From Spirochaetaceae bacterium (lineage in GTDB: Bacteria; Spirochaetota; Spirochaetia; Treponematales; Breznakiellaceae): a DNA stretch of 19,328 nt. The translations under genes and the position numbers were made by a program. Every line of letters starts with the position of its first letter. Within the stretch, counting starts at the first letter, position 1. Below the pieces are notes generated by a model. The model was not told the origin of the DNA. It searched no databases and was given only the letters and a program-made list of their open reading frames with translations. Positions 1-5,090 of the stretch are shown here, one piece after another. The stretch lies in the NCBI GenBank assembly GCA_031273985.1, contig JAISQV010000207.1, positions 1 through 19,328 on the forward strand, given 5' to 3'.

Positions 1-497
1 GGACTCTGGTCCGCCTCTTCCGGCACCCTGGGTAACTCTATCGTAATAACTTTTATCAGGTCCGTAAAGCTTTCCCCGGTAACATCGTCCCGAAGCGAGA
101 AACTCCTGAGATACCGCCCCGCCCGGCCCTCTTCGCGCCAGGCCGCCTCCCCGCCAGGCAGCCCCGAGGGAAAGCCTCCCCCAGCCTCCTCCGGGAGCAG
201 GTGGTTGCAAATCACCACGCAGATAACCTGCTGTATACGCCCGTAGGCGTCCCCCCCGCGGAGCTGCTCCCATAGCAGCTTGGAGTGGTAATACAGGATA
301 CGCTTACGGATCGCCGCGAAGCGGAGCACCTGCACCTCCACGTTGATGACCTTCCCCGTTGCGGTGAGGAGCTTCACGTCCAGGATGCCCCCCTTGTCCT
401 TCCTGAACAGGCGTTTCAGGAAGGGGTCGACGATGGTGAGGCGGCTGTATTCCGCGTCGGGCAGGTTGACGATGGGGCGCAGGAGCCAGCAATTCAA
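1..497 (-). pseudogene. Rpn-family PD-(D/E)XK nuclease/transposase, 5'-truncated, runs off the left edge
   Basis: An uninterrupted minus-strand frame enters from the left edge and reads up to an in-frame stop at 521-519. It contains LLRPIVNLPDAEY, then DPFLKRLFRKDKGGILDVKL and GKVINVEVQV. The latter two are the D...(D/E)xK core of the Rpn/TIGR01784 recombination-promoting nuclease family (PF12784-like). FAAIRKRILYYHSKLLWEQL follows, with VICVVICNH and SFTDLIKVITIELPRVPEE further on. There is no ATG or GTG between the upstream stop and the conserved domain. The only candidate start is a TTG at 497-495 without a ribosome-binding site, so the original N-terminus (about ten residues in relatives I remember) seems to be lost. 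A Gly/Ala/Arg-rich stretch near 118-170 looks like an in-frame insertion. Family assignment is fairly sure; pseudogene status is inference, since TTG initiation is possible. Confidence 0.6.
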
Positions 498-524
498 AGT
501 TTGAAAACTTAGGCATTTCTATCC

Positions 525-562
525 AAAAACCACTCAAACTATTCATAATTTGAGTGGTTTTT
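525..562. terminator. Perfect 14-bp inverted repeat, bidirectional terminator-like hairpin
   Basis: AAAAACCACTCAAA (525-538) is followed by a 10-nt loop and its exact reverse complement (549-562). Either strand ends in a run of T after the stem, so it could stop transcription both ways. It lies right at the broken 5' end of the Rpn gene. Confidence 0.5.
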
Positions 563-587
563 ACCTTAGCCTGCCACCCCTTCCATT

Positions 588-753
588 CAGGAATTCTAAG
601 TTTTTGCCGGGCTTTACGCCTCAATAAAGTAGCAGGGGGTGGCGGCGGGAAGAAATATGGGGAGCACCTCCGGGGGGCCCCATATTTTTCCCGGCTGACA
701 GGACCCCCGGTAATTTTTTAAGGCGCCCTGTCATGTTAAACTTAGAATTCCTG
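588..753. repeat. Nested palindromic element
   Basis: The outer arms CAGGAATTCTAAGTTT (588-603) and AAACTTAGAATTCCTG (738-753) are a perfect 16-bp inverted repeat. Inside are two further inverted repeats. One pairs GGGAAGAAATATGGGG (647-662) with 678-692, with one bulged base. The other pairs TGACAGG (696-702) with CCTGTCA (727-733). No plausible reading frame fills it. It looks like a small non-coding mobile or REP-like palindromic unit, or a structured RNA. It ends about 20 bp before the metY promoter. Confidence 0.55.
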
Positions 754-771
754 GCGGAAGGCTGTCTCCCC

Positions 772-800
772 TTGACGGGAGGTGGGTATCAGCCTATACT
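772..800 (+). promoter_or_regulatory. Sigma70-type promoter of metY
   Basis: TTGACG (772-777) and TATACT (795-800) are separated by 17 bp, a near-consensus vegetative promoter. Transcription would start near 807, leaving a 40-nt leader, too short for a riboswitch. Confidence 0.75.
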
Positions 801-814
801 ACTGTCCTGCTTAC

Positions 815-830
815 TAATCCTATAGGATTA
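815..830. promoter_or_regulatory. 16-bp perfect palindrome, candidate operator for metY
   Basis: TAATCCTATAGGATTA is perfectly self-complementary. It lies at about +8 to +23 of the predicted metY transcript, between promoter and ribosome site, where a bound dimer would block transcription. The regulator is unknown. Sulfur-responsive Rrf2-type regulators are one possibility, offered only by analogy with other bacteria. Confidence 0.55.
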
Positions 831-846
831 TATGGAAGGAGTTGCC

Positions 847-2133
847 ATGCCCAGCAAGTATCGTTTTGAAACTATCCAGGTCCACGCGGGCCAGGAGAAG
901 CCGGATCCCGCCACCGATGCACGGGCGGTGCCTATCTATCAGACTACGTCTTACGTGTTCCCCTCGTCAAAGTCGGCGGCGGACCGTTTCGCGCTGACCG
1001 AGGCGGGGAACATCTACAGCCGGATCATGAACCCGACCTGGGATGTTTTTGAGAAGCGTATCGCCGCGCTGGAAGGGGGGGCCGCGGCTCTGTCCACCGC
1101 GTCGGGCGCCGCCGCCTGTACCTACGCCGTGCAGAACATTACCCGCGCCGGGGATCATATTGTTTCGGATTACCAAATCTACGGCGGCACGTACAATCTT
1201 TTTGCCAATACTTTTAAGGATATGGGCGTGGAGACGACCTTTGTGGACGGCAGCGTTCCCGCCAACTTTGAAAAGGCGATCAAGCCCAACACAAAAGCTA
1301 TTTTCTTTGAGACTCTGGGCAATCCCAACTGTTCCGTGGTTGATATTGAGGCGGTTGTCGCCATAGCCCGCCGGCACGGTATCCCGGTGATTGTGGACAA
1401 CACCTTTGCTACGCCCTACCTGCTCCGGCCCATAGACTTGGGGGTGGACATCGTGGTGCATTCGGCCACGAAGTTTATAGGCGGCCACGGCACCTCCATA
1501 GGCGGGGTGATCGTGGACGGCGGGAAATTCGACTGGGCCGCGAACGACAAGTTCTCCGGCCTTTCGCACCCCAACGGCAGTTACCACGGGGTCGTGTTCA
1601 CCCAGGCCGCGGGGAACCTTGCCTATATCATCAAGGCCCGTACCACGCTGCTCCGGGATACCGGCTCTGCCCTGTCCCCTTTCAACGCATTCCTGTTTCT
1701 GCAGGGGCTTGAGACCCTCTCTCTCCGGGTGGAGCGCCACGTTGAAAATACGCTCAAGGTGCTGGATTTTCTGAAGGGCCACCCCCAGGTGGAGCGGGTC
1801 AACCATCCCGCGCTGCCGGATCACCGGGACCACGGGCTCTACGGGAAGTATTTCCCCGAAGGGGGCGGCTCCATCTTTACCTTCGAGCTGAAGGGCGGCG
1901 CCGAGGCTGCCAAACGCTTCACCGAGAAGCTGGAGCTTTTTTCGCTTCTGGCAAATGTCGCGGACGTAAAGTCCCTGGTGATACACCCGGCCTCCACCAC
2001 CCACTCCCAGCTCAGCGAGGCGGAGCTGCTGGAACAGGGGATAAAGCCCAACACGGTGCGCCTTTCCATAGGCACCGAGCATATTGATGACATTATCGCC
2101 GATTTGAAACAGGGTTTCGATTCGGTAAAATAA
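847..2133 (+). CDS. metY: O-acetylhomoserine sulfhydrylase (aminocarboxypropyltransferase)
   Basis: This is a cytoplasmic PLP enzyme that makes homocysteine (or methionine) from O-acetylhomoserine and sulfide (or methanethiol). The 428-residue product is the usual MetY length and longer than typical cystathionine gamma-synthases. Visible motifs are YSRIMNPT (about 57-64), the VDNTFATPYLLRP segment with the PLP-binding Asp near 184, and SATKFIGGHG with the Schiff-base Lys near 209. The C-terminus has the family's SLVIHPASTTHSQL and VRLSIGTEH. I chose ATG 847 over the in-frame ATG at 832 because AAGGAG (836-841) lies 5 nt before 847 and the MetY homology starts at MPSKYRFET. It has its own promoter and candidate operator and is monocistronic. 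A MetZ/CGS-type specificity cannot be fully excluded. Confidence 0.93.
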   Translation: MPSKYRFETIQVHAGQEKPDPATDARAVPIYQTTSYVFPSSKSAADRFALTEAGNIYSRIMNPTWDVFEKRIAALEGGAAALSTASGAAACTYAVQNITRAGDHIVSDYQIYGGTYNLFANTFKDMGVETTFVDGSVPANFEKAIKPNTKAIFFETLGNPNCSVVDIEAVVAIARRHGIPVIVDNTFATPYLLRPIDLGVDIVVHSATKFIGGHGTSIGGVIVDGGKFDWAANDKFSGLSHPNGSYHGVVFTQAAGNLAYIIKARTTLLRDTGSALSPFNAFLFLQGLETLSLRVERHVENTLKVLDFLKGHPQVERVNHPALPDHRDHGLYGKYFPEGGGSIFTFELKGGAEAAKRFTEKLELFSLLANVADVKSLVIHPASTTHSQLSEAELLEQGIKPNTVRLSIGTEHIDDIIADLKQGFDSVK

Positions 2134-2137
2134 GGGA

Positions 2138-2272
2138 ATTTAACCACAAAGGGCACGAAGGACACGAAGGAAGATGAAGAAGCCGCGCATTCTACCGTCT
2201 TTTTAGGCATAAAAAGATGAAAGAATCCGGGCGTCAAGCCTTTGTGCTCTTCGTGTCCTCCGTGGTTATAAA
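2138..2272. repeat. Long imperfect palindromic element downstream of metY
   Basis: The left arm (2138-2170, TTTAACCACAAAGGGCACG...) is nearly complementary to the right arm (2240-2272, ...CTTCGTGTCC..CGTGGTTA). The interior is about 70 bp and has its own hairpin, TCTTTTT/AAAAAGA (2198-2204 with 2211-2217). It begins 5 bp after the metY stop, so it may also end metY transcription. The arms resemble the element at 11628-11830. Confidence 0.6.
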
Positions 2273-2370
2273 ATCTTCATTTGTATTTGCAGGTTTAGCA
2301 AAGAGGGCGGGAAGCCCTCAAGCCTGGGTTTCGGGGTTTCCCGCATTTTCATAAAAATTCCGCAAAACCC

Positions 2371-2400
2371 TTGAAGCTATCCGGGCCCTTGCGCTAGAGT
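2371..2400 (+). promoter_or_regulatory. Possible sigma70 promoter
   Basis: TTGAAG (2371-2376) and TAGAGT (2395-2400) are 18 bp apart. The -10 word is identical to that of the better-supported cheW promoter. The distance to the next gene (2787) is large. Confidence 0.35.
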
Positions 2401-2550
2401 AGGGGTAGGGCAGTAATTGGATGCAGCACAGGGTTTTTACACTATGCCCCCTTCTTCCTGTTGGGCGCTCAGCCGCCGGTCCGGAGAAAAATTCCATTTT
2501 TGCCCATACCACAACACCGCCTAGGCGGTAAAAGTTCCCCCTGTGGGGTT

Positions 2551-2575
2551 GCTGAAGCCGCTCCGCGGCTTCAGC
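2551..2575 (+). other. Strong RNA hairpin
   Basis: GCTGAAGCCGC (2551-2561), a 3-nt loop, and its exact complement (2565-2575) form an 11-bp stem. No T-run follows, so it is not an obvious intrinsic terminator. It may be a leader structure or a REP-like unit. Confidence 0.5.
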
Positions 2576-2786
2576 CTGGGAGTAGTTTGTTTCAGTGATT
2601 CAGTACGTTACATTCTTCCAGGCCCCGTTACCGGGAAGGGATTCCGGGAGGTGAAAGGCAGCATTGTGTATACGCGCATGGAAGCGCCGGTATCAGGCAA
2701 TGATAGGGAATTGCCGGGGGCATATTTTCCCCGTAATGGTAATCCTGCGTTCTTGCAGGTGTTATATTTTTCAAATTTGGAGAAAC

Positions 2787-3317
2787 ATGAAAAAAACAGT
2801 TTTTGTGTTGATTGCGGCCCTGCTGCTGGGCGCCGCCGCCTTTGCCCAGGAGAGTAATTTCTCCTCGCCCAGGCCGCAGTTTCTGGCCTTTGACCTCGGC
2901 GCCGGCTTCGGTTATTCCCTGAGCGACGCCTCAGGCTACGCCATTGGCACCGGCCAGTTGGGCGGCGTTGTCAATTTTGGCTTTAAGATTGCGGTGTTGG
3001 ATAACTTCGGCGTGGGCTTTGACAGCCTGATCGCCGGGTCCGGCAGCGCCGTAGCGCCCCTGTTTGCCGGGATACGCCTGGCTTACAACATTATCCCCCA
3101 GGCCGGGGCCGCCATAGGCTTCGGCGTTACCGGTTTCGGCGGTTCGCCTTCCGCTCCGGCGCTCAGTCTCGGCATTTACGGCGACCTTTTCCAGAGGCGC
3201 TCCGTTCTCACCGGCATCACCACGGGTTTCAGGCTCCGTCTTGACTACATCGCTCCCGCCGGCGACATCGCCAGGGGCGCCTTCGTCTTTGCCCCGGCCT
3301 TCAGCTTCGGCCTCTAA
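2787..3317 (+). CDS. Exported small beta-barrel-like protein, function unknown
   Basis: The 176-residue product starts with a signal peptide (MKKTVFVLIAALLLGAAAFA, cleavage likely before QE at about 20/21). The rest is Gly-rich, with alternating hydrophobic and polar stretches and many aromatic residues, ending VFAPAFSFGL. A hydrophobic or aromatic last residue and this pattern suit a small outer-membrane beta barrel. GGAG (2779-2782) precedes ATG 2787 by 4 nt. The next gene is 26 bp downstream, has the same architecture and a similar last strand (SALVFALAFGIGF), and is probably a diverged paralogue in the same operon. I do not recognise a named family. Confidence 0.75.
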   Translation: MKKTVFVLIAALLLGAAAFAQESNFSSPRPQFLAFDLGAGFGYSLSDASGYAIGTGQLGGVVNFGFKIAVLDNFGVGFDSLIAGSGSAVAPLFAGIRLAYNIIPQAGAAIGFGVTGFGGSPSAPALSLGIYGDLFQRRSVLTGITTGFRLRLDYIAPAGDIARGAFVFAPAFSFGL

Positions 3318-3343
3318 TAAGGCTTACTACAGGAGAAAACTTA

Positions 3344-3862
3344 GTGAAAAAATCGATAGCGGCGCTGCTCGCTGCGGCGGGATTGATCCTCGTTCCGCTC
3401 TCCCTGAGCGCCCAGACAACCGCAAACGCAAACGCGGGTTTCCAGGTAATGTCCTTTGACATAGGCTATGCGCCGGCCTGGGACACGAATCCTCCCGCGG
3501 GCGGCAAAAACTTCATCGCTCCCGCACTGTTCGCCCTCAATGTCCGGGTGGCCAACAATTTTTTGGTGGGCTTCGAGACCCTCACTTCAGGCGCCAATAT
3601 TGACAGTTACCTTACGATGAAGTACAACTTCCTTCCCATGCTCCGGGGTACCGTGGCTTTCGGGCAGACCAGTAACTTTGGCGCCGTCCCCGGAACCGCG
3701 GAGCCCGCGATGGGCCTCGGCTTTGAGGCGGTTCCCTTTGCCCGGACCATAGCCGGTTCGGTCTCAACGGAATTCAAACTGGCCTTTCAGTATCTGGCCG
3801 CCCTTAACGACCTGAGGGAAAGCGCCCTCGTCTTTGCCCTGGCCTTTGGCATAGGGTTCTAG
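3344..3862 (+). CDS. Exported small beta-barrel-like protein, paralogue of the preceding gene
   Basis: The 172-residue product begins at GTG 3344, with AGGAG (3331-3335) 8 nt upstream. The signal peptide is MKKSIAALLAAAGLILVPLSLSA, with cleavage likely at about 23/24. The body has alternating hydrophobic residues and several FDIGYAPAW-like and LNVRVANNFLVGFE-like strands. It ends in LAFGIGF, a terminal Phe typical of outer-membrane barrels. The last eight codons, the stop and the following terminator are duplicated 1034 bp downstream beyond the toxin-antitoxin insert, without the rest of the gene. Function is unknown; an outer-membrane location is inference. Confidence 0.75.
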   Translation: MKKSIAALLAAAGLILVPLSLSAQTTANANAGFQVMSFDIGYAPAWDTNPPAGGKNFIAPALFALNVRVANNFLVGFETLTSGANIDSYLTMKYNFLPMLRGTVAFGQTSNFGAVPGTAEPAMGLGFEAVPFARTIAGSVSTEFKLAFQYLAALNDLRESALVFALAFGIGF

Positions 3863-4032
3863 CCGCCGCAGGTTTCTGCCGGTTTCCGGGCGCTGCTTTT
3901 ACCGGCTGTCCATCACGGGGCAGCCGGTTTTCCTCCTTTTTTCCCTTCTTCGCCTTTACTTTTCCTTTACCCATGGCGGAAAAGCGGTTTAAATTCTTTA
4001 AGTATCTGTAATTTCGAGGTGTTTAGAAATTG
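3836..4032. repeat. 197-bp direct repeat, left copy
   Basis: This copy runs from the last eight codons of the outer-membrane gene (GCC of ALAFGIGF) through its terminator to GTGTTTAGAAATTG. It matches 4870-5066 at a constant 1034-bp offset with five mismatches by my alignment and no gaps. Its 3' half resembles the right arm of the palindromic element at 11628-11830 (CCTTCTTCGCCTT, TTAAATTCTTTA). Confidence 0.9.
3901..3931 (+). terminator. Intrinsic terminator of the outer-membrane gene pair
   Basis: ACCGGCTG (3901-3908) pairs with CAGCCGGT (3921-3928) across a 12-nt loop. TTTT and a pyrimidine-rich tail follow. It lies 39 bp after the stop codon of the upstream gene. Confidence 0.7.
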
Positions 4033-4074
4033 TTAGACGACATGGGGCTAAAATTTTGTATGAAAAAATATACA

Positions 4075-4113
4075 GTCTATTATATAGACAAAAGTAAATG
4101 ACAATGTTATAAT
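4075..4113 (+). promoter_or_regulatory. Promoter and overlapping operator of the toxin-antitoxin module
   Basis: TAGACA (4085-4090) and a perfect TATAAT (4108-4113) are 17 bp apart, putting the start near 4120, next to the ATG at 4121. The inverted repeat GTCTAT (4075-4080) / ATAGAC (4084-4089) overlaps the -35 element. That is where autorepressing antitoxins commonly bind. Confidence 0.65.
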
Positions 4114-4120
4114 AAAAAAC

Positions 4121-4555
4121 ATGAGAATATATTTAGATCAATGTGCCTATAATAGGCCATTTGATGACCAAAATAATGTTAAGAACCAACTCGAAACAAC
4201 GGCAAAATTATACATTCAAGATCAAATAAAACATGGAAAGTATGATTTAATATGGTCATATATGTCTGATTTTGAAAATAGTAATAATCCAAACATAGAA
4301 AACAAAAATTCTATTCAAGAATGGGAAAATATTGCAAAATATAAATGTAAATCATCAGAAACTATTTTAGAAAGAGGTAGAAAAATTGAACTATATAAAA
4401 TAAAACCAAATGATGCATTACATATTTCTTGTGCAATAGAAAGTAAATGTGAATATTTTATAACGACTGATAGTGGATTGACAAATAAAAAATTGGATGA
4501 AATAAAAATAATAAATCCAATTGATTTTGTAAGGGAAATAGGAGATGAAAAATGA
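4121..4555 (+). CDS. PIN-domain ribonuclease toxin (VapC-like)
   Basis: This is a predicted Mg-dependent endoribonuclease of a type II toxin-antitoxin pair, acting on RNA in the cytoplasm. The 144-residue protein has the PIN layout. MRIYLD carries Asp6 at the end of the first strand, YMSDFE has Glu52, KPNDALHISCAIE has Asp98, and YFITTDSGL has Asp117 before a Leu/Thr helix. Length and spacing fit VapC-type PIN proteins. The start is the ATG at 4121; there is no Shine-Dalgarno and the predicted transcript begins at or one base before it, so translation may be leaderless. The gene is extremely A/T-rich, unlike its neighbours. It overlaps the small downstream gene by ATGA, in the less common order of toxin first. 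The RNA target is unknown. Confidence 0.8.
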   Translation: MRIYLDQCAYNRPFDDQNNVKNQLETTAKLYIQDQIKHGKYDLIWSYMSDFENSNNPNIENKNSIQEWENIAKYKCKSSETILERGRKIELYKIKPNDALHISCAIESKCEYFITTDSGLTNKKLDEIKIINPIDFVREIGDEK

Positions 4556-4761
4556 GAACGGAAACGGTATTAAAGGCAGAGGCAATAGACTTATTGATAA
4601 AGGAATTTGGGGTTCTTGATACGGAACGTTTCATTACAAGTATTAAAAGTAATAATTTTGATTATACAGAATGGCATAAAAATTTATGGAAAGATAAGAA
4701 TATAGACGAAATACATAAGATGGCAACGGAATTTGAAGAAAAAAAATATGGTAAAATGTGA
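4552..4761 (+). CDS. Small antitoxin-like protein partner of the PIN toxin
   Basis: The 69-residue, charged, mostly helical protein is translationally coupled to the PIN gene. Its ATG overlaps the toxin stop (ATGA, 4552-4555), and AGGAG (4540-4544) sits 7 nt upstream inside the toxin gene. The sequence has VLKAEAIDLLIKEFGVLDTE, then NNFDYTEWHKNLW, then IDEIHKMATEFEEKKYG. This resembles short uncharacterised proteins found beside PIN genes (helical N-terminus followed by an aromatic FDYTxW motif). I cannot name the DNA-binding fold. The antitoxin role is inferred from position, size and the upstream operator-like repeat. Confidence 0.7.
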   Translation: MRTETVLKAEAIDLLIKEFGVLDTERFITSIKSNNFDYTEWHKNLWKDKNIDEIHKMATEFEEKKYGKM

Positions 4762-4763
4762 AA

Positions 4764-4870
4764 AGCCCCACGTCGTCTAACAGGTCTGTTTACGCGCCCC
4801 AGCATAGATGGGGACGCCGCCGGTAGGCTACGCTTCATTCCCACGCCATTGCTCCGCCACATTTTGTCGG
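4764..4870 (+). other. attC-like recombination site (59-be) of the cassette
   Basis: GTCTAAC (4775-4781) fits the R'' core RYYYAAC. In a circular cassette the site would run to G4870 and close with TTAGAC from 4033, giving about 102 bp, within the usual attC range. Inside is a hairpin, GCG-CCCC (4794-4800) with GGGG-A-CGC (4810-4817) and a 9-nt loop. Clear paired L''/L' boxes are not evident to me, which is the main weakness. The complementarity reaches outward beyond the core (AGCCCCACGTC with GACATGGGGCT). Confidence 0.5.
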
Positions 4871-5066
4871 CCCTGGCCTTTGGCATAGGGTTCTAGCCGC
4901 CGCAGGTTTCTGCCGGCTTCCGGGCGCTGCTTTTACCGGCTGTCCATCACGGGGCAGCCGGTTTTCCTCCTTTCTTTCCCTCTTCGCCTTTACTTTTCCT
5001 TTACCCATAGCGGAAAAGCGGTTTAAATTCTTTAAGTATCTGTAATTTCGAGGTGTTTAGAAATTG
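4870..5066. repeat. 197-bp direct repeat, right copy
   Basis: This is a copy of 3836-4032 containing the last eight codons and stop of the outer-membrane gene without the gene itself, plus its terminator. It ends at G5066, immediately followed by ATATGCGCC and then the metK 3' end. The five differences from the left copy are single-base changes, so the duplication is not brand new. Confidence 0.9.
4935..4965 (+). terminator. Duplicated intrinsic terminator, now downstream of the toxin-antitoxin genes
   Basis: It has the same 8-bp ACCGGCTG/CAGCCGGT stem and T-run as the terminator at 3901, carried in the right copy of the repeat. It would insulate the convergent metK gene from cassette transcription. 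Confidence 0.65.
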
Positions 5067-5090
5067 ATATGCGCCGGCCCCGCCCCGGAC

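Larger units (their letters stand above)
2281..2786. other. Non-coding region with hairpins, possible long leader of the outer-membrane genes
   Basis: No convincing gene is present. Features seen are a small hairpin GAGGGC/GCCCTC (2303-2319), a possible promoter at 2371-2400, a 14-bp perfect palindrome ACCGCCTAGGCGGT (2516-2529), and an 11-bp perfect hairpin with a 3-nt loop (2551-2575). No better promoter is obvious closer to the gene at 2787. The region may therefore be a long 5' leader of about 380 nt or contain an unrecognised small RNA. Confidence 0.35.
4033..4870 (+). mobile_element. Probable integron gene cassette carrying a PIN toxin-antitoxin module
   Basis: The insert is strikingly A/T-rich against GC-rich neighbours and is exactly bounded by the 197-bp direct repeats. 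Its left junction reads G^TTAGAC (4032-4038), matching the integron core site GTTRRRY. Just after the second gene is GTCTAAC (4775-4781), matching RYYYAAC. Around these, TGTTAGACGACATGGGGCT (4031-4049) and the complement of 4764-4782 agree in 18 of 19 bases. One core site sits at the 5' border and the other about 95 bp inside the 3' border. That is the layout of a linear cassette with its attC at the 3' end, rather than of a transposon with terminal repeats. No integrase gene is in the window. Cassette identity is inference; foreign origin is well supported by composition. Confidence 0.6.

Noticed and set aside
304..624. Minus-strand frame joining the Rpn region to the hairpin region
   Set aside because: Its downstream half reads the Rpn domain in the wrong frame, and the upstream half runs through the hairpin at 525-562. 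The adjacent frame carries the real conserved protein.
801..846. SAM riboswitch or T-box before metY
   Set aside because: The predicted leader is only about 40 nt and holds a DNA palindrome rather than a multi-helix aptamer. No such aptamer was seen before metK either.
2318..2512. 64-codon minus-strand frame in the metY-outer membrane gap
   Set aside because: No ribosome site and no recognisable sequence; it overlaps promoter-like and palindromic features.
4031..4782. The 19-bp inverted repeats as ends of a MITE or insertion sequence
   Set aside because: The DNA unique to the insert continues 88 bp beyond the right-hand repeat, there is no short target duplication around the inverted repeats, and no transposase is present. 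The asymmetry fits a cassette with attC better.
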